A stretch of DNA of 13,407 bases from contig JAJAZI010000192.1 of NCBI GenBank assembly GCA_026785785.1, positions 1-13,407 of the forward strand, read 5' to 3'. The position numbers and the translations under genes are program-made. The stretch comes from Microbacteriaceae bacterium. Its GTDB lineage: Bacteria; Actinomycetota; Actinomycetes; Actinomycetales; Microbacteriaceae. Below the pieces are notes generated by a model. It was not told where the DNA came from. It searched no databases and saw nothing but the letters and a program-made list of their open reading frames with translations. Each line of letters starts with the position of its first letter. Within the stretch, counting starts at the first letter, position 1. Shown here piece after piece: positions 1 to 5,428 of this stretch.

Positions 1-33
1 GACGCAGCCCGCCCTCCGGCGAGCGTGCATATG

Positions 34-50
34 TCCTGAATTTCCGACAC
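34..50 (+). repeat. copy 1 of TCCTGAATTTCCGACAC motif
   Basis: This 17-mer is exactly the reverse complement of positions 186-202 and shares 15 bases with 270-284. It is AT-rich compared with its surroundings. I found no further copy elsewhere in the window. The function is unknown. Confidence 0.8.
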
Positions 51-185
51 CGCGCGGCCGCTGTCCGCCGAAGGGTGAATCTCGAGCCGGGGCGCGCTTC
101 CGCGGCCCGCCGACTCCAGCCGGGTGGGGCACGTCGAGGACGAGGCTTTCCCAAGCCGCCGTATCGGGGTGGCCGTAATCACCCT

Positions 186-203
186 GTGTCGGAAATTCAG
201 GAA
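186..203 (-). repeat. copy 2 of the motif, inverted
   Basis: Read on the minus strand, 186-202 is identical to copy 1 over 17 bases. On its other side it agrees with copy 3 over 16 bases (188-203 against 269-284). It therefore forms a perfect inverted repeat with each neighbour, with a 135-nt spacer to copy 1 and a 65-nt spacer to copy 3. Confidence 0.8.
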
Positions 204-268
204 CCCAGCACTCATGGGGCTGGGAGTGCCCTGTGGGCGCGGGCCCGCGCGTCGGCAAGCATGCGCAA

Positions 269-284
269 TTCCTGAATTTCCGAC
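269..284 (+). repeat. copy 3 of the motif
   Basis: TTCCTGAATTTCCGAC lies in the same orientation as copy 1. The match to copies 1 and 2 stops after GAC: here the next bases are TGGG rather than AC. The shared core of all three copies is the 15-mer TCCTGAATTTCCGAC. Confidence 0.8.
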
Positions 285-370
285 TGGGAGCGACCGCGCG
301 CACACGAAGCGACCGCGCAGCCAGCCCTCCAGACCCCCCGCGCACCGCCACGCTCGAGCGACCGCGGCGC

Positions 371-1477
371 CTACAGGTTCAGGAAGCGCTCGCGCAGCTT
401 CTGGAAGAGTCCCTGCTGGAACTGGGTCAGCGTCGGTGGGTGCGTCTTGCGTGAGCGGGCGAACTGCTTGATGAACTCCTGCTCCTTGTGGCTCAGCTTC
501 GTCGGCGTCGTGACCTGGATGCCGATCTTGAGGTCGCCGCGACCGGAACCGCGCAGCCGGCTGATCCCGCGGTCCTTGATTGTGATGATCTCCGCATTCT
601 GGGTTCCCGGCTTAATGTCGAGCTCGACATCGCCGTCGAGCGCCCCCAGCGTCGTCGTTGTCCCGAGGATCGCGTCGGTCATCTGCAGTTCCAGTGTCGC
701 GAGCAGGTCATCGCCATTGCGGCTGAAGACCTCGTGGTGGCGCACCTTCATCTCGAGGTAGAGGTCGCCGTTGGGCCCGCCGGCCGGGCCGACCTCACCC
801 TGCGACGGCATCTGCAGGCGCAGGCCGGTGTCGACTCCCGCCGGGATGTCAACCGGGATTGTGCGGCGCGCGCGCACACGGCCCTGGCCCTGACAGGTCG
901 GGCACGGGTTCGGGATGATCGTGCCGTAGCCGCGGCAGGTGCCACAGGGGCTCGAGGTCATCACGTTGCCGAGCAGGCTGCGCACGGCGCGCTGGATATG
1001 CCCGGTTCCGCGGCAGATGTCGCAGGTGACGGCGTGCGTACCGGGCGCCGCGCAGGAGCCCTGGCAGGTCTCGCAGAGGATCGCGGTGTCCACCTCGAGA
1101 TCGCGGGCGGTGCCGAAGATGATCTCCTCGAGGTCGACCTCAACGCGGATGAGGGCGTCCTGCCCCCGCTCGCGCCGACTGCGGGGCCCGGACCGACCGC
1201 CGCCGGCTCCTCCTCCGAAGAAGGTCTCGAAGATGTCGCCGAAGCCGCCGAAGTTCTGTCCGCCGAAGCTCGGCTGCGGGCCGAGGTCGTACTGCTGGCG
1301 CGACTTCTGGTCGGAGAGCACGTCATAGGCGTGCGTGACCGACTTGAACTTCTCCGACGCGTCGGCCCCCGGGTTCACATCGGGGTGCAACTGGCGGGCG
1401 AGGCGGCGGTACGCCTTCTTGATCTCGTCGGGTGTCGCCTCGCGGGAGACACCGAGCGTCTCGTAGTGGTCTACCAA
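371..1477 (-). CDS. dnaJ: Chaperone protein DnaJ (DnaJ2 type, hrcA-linked)
   Basis: This is the Hsp40 co-chaperone that stimulates the DnaK ATPase and binds unfolded clients in the cytosol; 368 aa is a usual family length. Visible domains are the J domain (residues 1 to about 65, HPD at 31-33), a Gly/Phe-rich linker (about 66-95), the four-repeat zinc-binding region (Cys pairs at 135/138, 152/155, 178/181, 192/195), and the C-terminal client-binding region. The first zinc repeat reads CETCQGSC, with Cys in place of the usual final Gly. The start is TTG at 1477: an AGAGGG ribosome-binding site lies 7 nt upstream (1485-1490) and the J domain begins at once, with no ATG nearby. The gene follows hrcA by 63 bp and is probably co-transcribed from the CIRCE-controlled promoter. 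Actinobacteria commonly carry a second dnaJ in the dnaK operon, so this is probably the hrcA-linked paralogue. Confidence 0.97.
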   Translation of the reverse strand: MVDHYETLGVSREATPDEIKKAYRRLARQLHPDVNPGADASEKFKSVTHAYDVLSDQKSRQQYDLGPQPSFGGQNFGGFGDIFETFFGGGAGGGRSGPRSRRERGQDALIRVEVDLEEIIFGTARDLEVDTAILCETCQGSCAAPGTHAVTCDICRGTGHIQRAVRSLLGNVMTSSPCGTCRGYGTIIPNPCPTCQGQGRVRARRTIPVDIPAGVDTGLRLQMPSQGEVGPAGGPNGDLYLEMKVRHHEVFSRNGDDLLATLELQMTDAILGTTTTLGALDGDVELDIKPGTQNAEIITIKDRGISRLRGSGRGDLKIGIQVTTPTKLSHKEQEFIKQFARSRKTHPPTLTQFQQGLFQKLRERFLNL

Positions 1478-1515
1478 TTGATTTCCCTCTGGATTGCTGT
1501 CGGATGCATGGGACG

Positions 1516-1538
1516 GGGCGTCTGCCGGGGCAGCGCCC
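1516..1538 (-). promoter_or_regulatory. hairpin between hrcA and dnaJ
   Basis: GGGCG (1516-1520) pairs with CGCCC (1534-1538) and CTGC (1522-1525) pairs with GCAG (1530-1533), giving a 9-bp stem with a single bulged base at 1521 and a 4-nt loop. It begins 2 nt after the hrcA stop codon. No T-run follows on the minus strand, so it looks more like an mRNA-stability or partial-attenuation element than a terminator. Its role is inferred from position only. Confidence 0.45.
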
Positions 1539-1540
1539 GA

Positions 1541-2584
1541 TCAGCGCCCGTCGTCGTTGTGGTCGTCGCCGAGCAGGCGTGACAGATAGCGTGCGACGGC
1601 CCTCACGGCCGCCATGTTGTTCGAGTAGTCCATTCGGGTGGGCCCGAGAACGCCGAGCCTCGCAAGGTCGCCGCCCGATGCCGTGTATCCGCTCGTGAGC
1701 ACCGAGGTCTCGGCGAGGCCGAACGAAGCATTCTCCCGCCCGATGCTCACCGAGAACCCGTCCGGGCCGGGAGCCATCTCCCCGAAGAGCCGCAGCAGCG
1801 TCACCTGCTCCTCGATGGCCTCAAGCACAGGGTAGATGCTTCCGCTGAAATCTTCCTCGGTGCGCGCGAGGTTCGCGGCGCCAGCCATCAGCAATTTGTC
1901 CTGCCGGCCGGCGACGACAAGCTCCATGAGGCTCGAGACGACCGGGGCGACGACGGATGCCCGGGGCGCCGCGAACTGCTCCCCGAACGTCGTCAGCGCG
2001 GCCGCGGCTTCGGTGAGTCCCAGCCCGCCGAGCGCCGAATTCAGCCGGGCGCGCAGCTCGGCGAGGAAGGTGTCGTCCACCGGGGTGTCGGTGACCTCGA
2101 TGATGCGCTGGTCGACCCGGCCGGTGTCGGTGATGAGCACGATCATCACGCGGGTATTCGAGAGCGGAACGAGCTCGAGGTGCCGGATGCGGGAGTGGCC
2201 GAGCGTCGGGTACTGCACGAGCGCGACCTGGTGGGTGAGCTGCGAGAGCAGGCGCACGGTGCGCGCGAGCACCTCGTCGAGGTCGCTCGACTGCCCCAGG
2301 AAGGTCTCGATCGCCTGGCGTTGCGCACTCGTGAGCGGTCGAAGATCGGTGAGCCGGTCGACGAACACGCGGTAGCCCTTGTCGGTCGGGATGCGGCCCG
2401 ACGAGGTGTGCGGCGCGACGATGAGTTCCTCCTCCTCGAGGATCGCCATGTCGTTGCGGATCGTGGCGGCGGACACGCCGAAGGAGTAGCGCTCGACAAT
2501 CGAGCGGGACCCCACGGGTTCCCGCGAGGCGATGTAGTCCTGCACAATGACGCGGAGCACCTCGAGGCTGCGGTCAGAGACCAT
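1541..2584 (-). CDS. hrcA: Heat-inducible transcription repressor HrcA
   Basis: HrcA is a homodimeric repressor that binds CIRCE operators and shuts off class I heat-shock genes; it depends on GroEL for activity in well-studied species. The 347-aa product has an N-terminal winged helix-turn-helix (recognition region VSAATIRNDM at residues 37-46, wing GRIPTDKGYR at 63-72) followed by the GAF-like HrcA domain. I place the start at ATG 2584 (MVSDRSLEVL), which matches the usual family N-terminus. An in-frame GTG at 2611 lies inside the CIRCE operator and only about 13 nt after the inferred transcript start, so it is unlikely. The ribosome-binding site is not ideal: AGGTGG lies only 3 nt from the ATG and GAAGGG lies 10 nt away. 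The gene is first in the hrcA-dnaJ operon and is probably autoregulated. Confidence 0.96.
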   Translation of the reverse strand: MVSDRSLEVLRVIVQDYIASREPVGSRSIVERYSFGVSAATIRNDMAILEEEELIVAPHTSSGRIPTDKGYRVFVDRLTDLRPLTSAQRQAIETFLGQSSDLDEVLARTVRLLSQLTHQVALVQYPTLGHSRIRHLELVPLSNTRVMIVLITDTGRVDQRIIEVTDTPVDDTFLAELRARLNSALGGLGLTEAAAALTTFGEQFAAPRASVVAPVVSSLMELVVAGRQDKLLMAGAANLARTEEDFSGSIYPVLEAIEEQVTLLRLFGEMAPGPDGFSVSIGRENASFGLAETSVLTSGYTASGGDLARLGVLGPTRMDYSNNMAAVRAVARYLSRLLGDDHNDDGR

Positions 2585-2604
2585 GCTCCACCTGCCCTTC
2601 AGTC

Positions 2605-2631
2605 TTGGCACTCACACAACGTGACTGCCAA
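2605..2631 (-). promoter_or_regulatory. CIRCE operator (HrcA binding site)
   Basis: TTGGCACTC (2605-2613), a 9-nt spacer and GACTGCCAA (2623-2631) match the established CIRCE layout TTAGCACTC-N9-GAGTGCTAA. The two arms pair at 8 of 9 positions; the one mismatch is C2625, where G would complete the dyad. The upstream arm abuts the -10 hexamer and covers the expected transcript start near 2624, so bound HrcA would block RNA polymerase. Confidence 0.92.
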
Positions 2632-2636
2632 TTATA
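2631..2636 (-). promoter_or_regulatory. -10 element of the hrcA-dnaJ promoter
   Basis: The minus strand reads TATAAT, the exact consensus, and overlaps the CIRCE arm by one base. Expected transcription starts near 2624, giving a 5' leader of about 40 nt to the ATG at 2584. No good -35 hexamer is visible at 16-18 bp spacing (GGTCGC at 17). Confidence 0.7.
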
Positions 2637-2660
2637 TCCTGCGACACGGCTCGGCGACCG

Positions 2661-2690
2661 TTGCACGGGGCCAATACCGGGCAGTAGCGT
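2661..2690 (+). promoter_or_regulatory. candidate promoter of the DUF4870 pair
   Basis: TTGCAC (2661-2666) and TAGCGT (2685-2690) are separated by 18 bp and resemble actinobacterial housekeeping -35 and TAnnnT -10 boxes. The start codon at 2722 lies about 25 nt beyond the expected transcript start. The prediction rests on motif and position only. Confidence 0.45.
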
Positions 2691-2721
2691 TTGCCCTGTA
2701 CCCACTCTCGGAAAGGATCCC

Positions 2722-3084
2722 ATGACCAACCCCAGCCAGAGCGCCCCACAACCCGCTGTCCCGCTGACCCCGAGCGAAGACGTCCAGTGGGGGTCGTTCG
2801 CGCACCTCGGAGGCATCCTCGGCATCCTGCCGTCCCTCATCATCTGGCTCGTGTTCAAGGATCGCGGGTCGTTCACGAACGTCGAGGGCAAGGAGGCACT
2901 GAACTTCCAGATCACGGCGGCCATCGCCGAGCTCATCGGGTACATACTGATGCCGGTCCTGATCGGGTTCGTCATCGTCCCCGCCGTGTACGCCGCGCGC
3001 GTCGTGTTCTCGATCCTGGGCTATCTGAAGACCAAGGGCGGGATCGGCTACCGATACCCGTTTGCCCTGCGCCTGATCAAGTAG
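2722..3084 (+). CDS. DUF4870 small membrane protein, copy A
   Basis: This is a 120-aa integral membrane protein of the DUF4870 family, whose biochemical function is not established. The N-terminus (about 20 residues) is polar and Pro/Gln-rich. It is followed by hydrophobic segments at about 28-45, 62-80 and 80-102, and a short charged tail ending YPFALRLIK. Family landmarks are HLGG (28-31), VFKDRG (44-49) and ALNFQ (59-63). The start is ATG with GAAAGGA at 2711-2717. It is transcribed away from hrcA, with the CIRCE operator in the shared upstream region. It is clearly a paralogue of the next gene, sharing VFKDRG, ALNFQ and a C-terminal YP...K pattern. Confidence 0.88.
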   Translation: MTNPSQSAPQPAVPLTPSEDVQWGSFAHLGGILGILPSLIIWLVFKDRGSFTNVEGKEALNFQITAAIAELIGYILMPVLIGFVIVPAVYAARVVFSILGYLKTKGGIGYRYPFALRLIK

Positions 3085-3099
3085 CAGAGTACTTTCGGT

Positions 3100-3123
3100 G
3101 GGCCGGGAGCATGATCCCGGCCC
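3100..3123 (+). terminator. hairpin between the two DUF4870 genes
   Basis: GGGCCGGGA (3100-3108) pairs perfectly with TCCCGGCCC (3115-3123) around a 6-nt loop. The tail GACTGATTTAA is only weakly T-rich, so it may be a partial terminator that leaves some read-through into copy B. Confidence 0.6.
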
Positions 3124-3162
3124 GACTGATTTAATGGTGTCTAACAATTCAAGGGAGCCCTC

Positions 3163-3534
3163 ATGTCCAGCGACAATCCTCAGAACGCCTACTCCGGCAC
3201 ACCGCAGCCCCTCAGCCCGAACGATGAGAAGCTCTACGCGACCCTCACCCACGTCGGCGGGATCTTCTTCAGCGTGATTCCCGCCCTTATCGTGTTCCTC
3301 GTGTTCAAGGATCGCGGCCCGTTCATCCGCGCGCATAGCCTGACGGCCCTGAACTTCCAACTGACGATGCTGATCGCCGCAGCCATCGGCACCATGCTGA
3401 CCATCGTGGGCATCGGATTCCTCGTGCTCGGCGCGGTGAGCATCGCGATTTTGGTTTTCAGCATCATCGCGGCCGTCGCGGCCAACAACGGCCAGTTCTA
3501 CAGCTACCCGCTGACGATCCCGTTCGTGAAGTAA
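3163..3534 (+). CDS. DUF4870 small membrane protein, copy B
   Basis: This 123-aa protein is a paralogue of the preceding gene. It has a polar N-terminus (1-22), then hydrophobic stretches at about 31-49, 67-90 and 88-108. Landmarks are HVGG (30-33), VFKDRG (47-52), ALNFQ (62-66) and the ending YPLTIPFVK. The start ATG has a strong AAGGGAG box at 3151-3157. Between the copies lie 78 bp including a hairpin. Its stop is only 7 bp from the stop of the convergent hemW, with no room for a separate terminator. The function is unknown; the tandem arrangement suggests that the two work together or are specialised duplicates. Confidence 0.88.
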   Translation: MSSDNPQNAYSGTPQPLSPNDEKLYATLTHVGGIFFSVIPALIVFLVFKDRGPFIRAHSLTALNFQLTMLIAAAIGTMLTIVGIGFLVLGAVSIAILVFSIIAAVAANNGQFYSYPLTIPFVK

Positions 3535-3541
3535 GCCTCGG

Positions 3542-4768
3542 TCAGTCGCCGACGAGTCGACGCACGACGGCGTCGGCTAACAGGCGGCCGCGCAGGGTCA
3601 GCAGGATCGACCCGCGAACCGCCGCCGCCCCGTCGACGAGACCGTCGGCGATGAGGCCCGCGACGACCGTGCGCGCGGCGGTCGGAAGGTCAGCCGTGGC
3701 GAGTCCCTCACGGATGCGGGTCAGCAGCAGGATCCGCTCGACGCCGCGGGTCTTCTCGCCGAGCTCCTCCCGGCCCGCGGCGGGCGAGTGCCCCGCCGTC
3801 ATGCGCTCGGCATAGGCGGCTGGATGAGTGACGTTCCACCAGCGCACGCCGCCGACGTGGCTGTGGGCGCCGGGCCCGATCCCCCACCAGTCGTGGCCCT
3901 GCCAATAGGCCAGATTGTGCCGCGAGTGGTGCGCGTCGCCCCTGGCCCAGTTGCTCACCTCGTACCAGTGGTAGCCAGCGGCGGGGAGCATCCGGTCGGC
4001 GAGCTCGTACAGGTCGGCCTGGAGATCTTCGTCGGGCATGGCGACCTCGCCGCGGCGGATCTGCCGGGCGAGCTTGGTGCCGTCCTCGACGATGAGCGAG
4101 TAGGTGGAGATGTGGTCCGGCTCCTGCGCGATCGCGCTCTCAAGCGACACCCTCCAGTCGTCGGCCGTCTCCCCCGGCGTTCCGTAGATCAAGTCCAGGC
4201 TGACGCCGAGCCCGGCCTCGCGGGCCAGCTGCACGACGAGCGGGATGCGGTCGGGGTCATGGGTGCGTTCGAGGGTCTGCAGCACCCGGGGAACGGCCGA
4301 CTGCATGCCAAACGACACGCGGGTGAAGCCAGCACGGGCGAGGGCCCGCAGGTAGGCGGCATCCACCGAGTCCGGGTTCGCCTCGGTCGTCACCTCGGCC
4401 CCCGTCTCGAGCCCCCAGGTGCGGCGCACGGCGTCGAGCATCCCGACGAGGTCACCGACCGGGAGCATCGTCGGGGTTCCGCCGCCGAAGAAGACGGTCG
4501 AGGCCGCGCGGGGCGCGAGTCCCGCCCGCTGGAGCACCGTGCCGGCGAACTCGACCTCCGCGATTGCCTGGCCGGCATAGTCCGACCGCTTGACGCCGCG
4601 CAGCTCGTCCGCGGTGTAGGTGTTGAAATCGCAGTATCCGCAGCGCACCTTGCAGAACGGCACGTGCAGGTAGACGCCGAAGCGCCGCTGCGCTTGTCCC
4701 GCGCGAACCGACGCGGGCAGGGACCCGTCGCGCGGCGCGGGGTCGCCGATCGGAAGGGCGCCGGGCAC
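3542..4768 (-). CDS. hemW: HemW, radical SAM haem chaperone
   Basis: HemW is a radical-SAM family protein related to oxygen-independent coproporphyrinogen III oxidase. Family members bind haem and deliver it to haem proteins rather than making it. The 408-aa product shows the [4Fe-4S] motif CKVRCGYCDF (Cys 39, 43, 46). The residue after the third cysteine pattern is Phe, as in HemW, not the extra Cys of HemN. GGGTP (SAM binding) and the HemW-specific HNLAYW motif are present. The start is GTG at 4768, which overlaps the TAG of the upstream gene by one base (TAGTG) and gives the family-like N-terminus MPGALPIGDP. A longer open frame back to 4897 only runs through the neighbouring gene. It is the last gene of a lepA-DUF1990-hemW unit, and translational coupling to DUF1990 is likely because no good ribosome-binding site is visible. 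Confidence 0.95.
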   Translation of the reverse strand: MPGALPIGDPAPRDGSLPASVRAGQAQRRFGVYLHVPFCKVRCGYCDFNTYTADELRGVKRSDYAGQAIAEVEFAGTVLQRAGLAPRAASTVFFGGGTPTMLPVGDLVGMLDAVRRTWGLETGAEVTTEANPDSVDAAYLRALARAGFTRVSFGMQSAVPRVLQTLERTHDPDRIPLVVQLAREAGLGVSLDLIYGTPGETADDWRVSLESAIAQEPDHISTYSLIVEDGTKLARQIRRGEVAMPDEDLQADLYELADRMLPAAGYHWYEVSNWARGDAHHSRHNLAYWQGHDWWGIGPGAHSHVGGVRWWNVTHPAAYAERMTAGHSPAAGREELGEKTRGVERILLLTRIREGLATADLPTAARTVVAGLIADGLVDGAAAVRGSILLTLRGRLLADAVVRRLVGD

Positions 4769-5427
4769 TAGTCGGTGGAGCCGCTGAGCACCCTGAGGTA
4801 GCGGCGGAGGTAATGGGTCTGCGCGGCACGAAGGGGCGCGTAGAGCGCCCACCAGTACCAGGAGCTCGGGCGGGAGAACGAGGTGATGGTGAGCCACACC
4901 GACCCGTCGTCGGTGCGGTCGACAATGAAGGACTCTTCGCCGGACTCCGGATGCCCCGCGAGGGTGCCGTACGCGAAGCCCTTGCGGTTCGGCTCGTCAA
5001 CGACGTAGACGACGCGTACCGCTGCCGTGACGGGGACGCGCAGGAACCTGATGGTGAGTGTCGCGGTGTCGCCGGGGACGAGGAAGGCGCGGCCGTCGTT
5101 GCTGTAGGTGTGAACGTCGCCGTCGGACACCGCGGCGGCTTCGATCGGCACCCCGGACCCGTCGAAACTCACGGGAACATAGGTCGTGTCGGTGACGGCG
5201 GGGGGTGCCTCCTCGACCTGCACGTCGAAGCCGCTGCGCCGCTGGATGCCCCAGGTCATCGTGCTCGCGCTCGCCCACACGAACCGGTTCTCGCCGTGGC
5301 CGATGCGGGTGCGGCGCACCATGGGCCGGTAGCCCGCCGGCGGGTAGGCGAGAATATCGCGCGCCTTCGTGCCGCCGATCGCGCCGTAAGTGACGGCCTG
5401 CTGCCAGAGCGGGATGGTTTCGGGCAC
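4768..5427 (-). CDS. DUF1990 family protein
   Basis: This soluble protein of 219 aa belongs to the DUF1990 family, whose function is unknown. Recognisable parts are the N-terminal VTYGAIGGTK and PPAGYRP (about residues 12-35), a central WGIQRRSGF, and the conserved AYGTLAGHPESGEESF block near residue 152. A stretch of roughly 50 residues before that block looks longer than usual for the family. The start is GTG at 5427, only 1 nt after the lepA stop, with AAGAAGG about 9 nt upstream inside the lepA end. Its own stop overlaps the hemW start. It is thus locked between two translation or haem-related housekeeping genes, which suggests co-expression but does not reveal its job. Confidence 0.88.
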   Translation of the reverse strand: MPETIPLWQQAVTYGAIGGTKARDILAYPPAGYRPMVRRTRIGHGENRFVWASASTMTWGIQRRSGFDVQVEEAPPAVTDTTYVPVSFDGSGVPIEAAAVSDGDVHTYSNDGRAFLVPGDTATLTIRFLRVPVTAAVRVVYVVDEPNRKGFAYGTLAGHPESGEESFIVDRTDDGSVWLTITSFSRPSSWYWWALYAPLRAAQTHYLRRYLRVLSGSTD

Positions 5428-5428
5428 G

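Larger units (their letters stand above)
1..370. other. non-coding region downstream of dnaJ
   Basis: No open frame here has a convincing start, ribosome-binding site or recognisable protein. The stretch is GC-rich but is punctuated by three AT-rich 15-17 bp motif copies, which are annotated separately. Other dyads are a 14-bp perfect palindrome at 237-250, a 6-bp stem CCCAGC/GCTGGG (204-209 with 219-224), a 5-bp stem GGCTT/AAGCC (144-148 with 153-157) and a 10-bp palindrome at 351-360. Three direct repeats of AGCGACCGCG start at 289, 308 and 357. In many actinobacteria rsmE follows dnaJ directly; it does not begin within these 370 bases. I found no strong intrinsic terminator for dnaJ. Confidence 0.7.

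Noticed and set aside
34..202. a complete transposon with 17-bp terminal inverted repeats
   Set aside because: No flanking target-site duplication is visible (CATATG against ACCCAG) and the 135-bp interior encodes nothing, so only a repeat pair is claimed.
75..471. short plus-strand open frames in the left-end region
   Set aside because: They have no ribosome-binding site, show repetitive Arg/Pro/Ala composition, and overlap the 3' end of dnaJ or the repeat copies.
3124..3162. separate promoter for the second DUF4870 gene
   Set aside because: TTTAAT at 3130-3135 is AT-rich, but no -35 hexamer sits at a suitable distance.
4769..4897. 43-codon N-terminal extension of hemW
   Set aside because: It lies wholly inside DUF1990 in another frame, and the radical-SAM protein is complete from GTG 4768.
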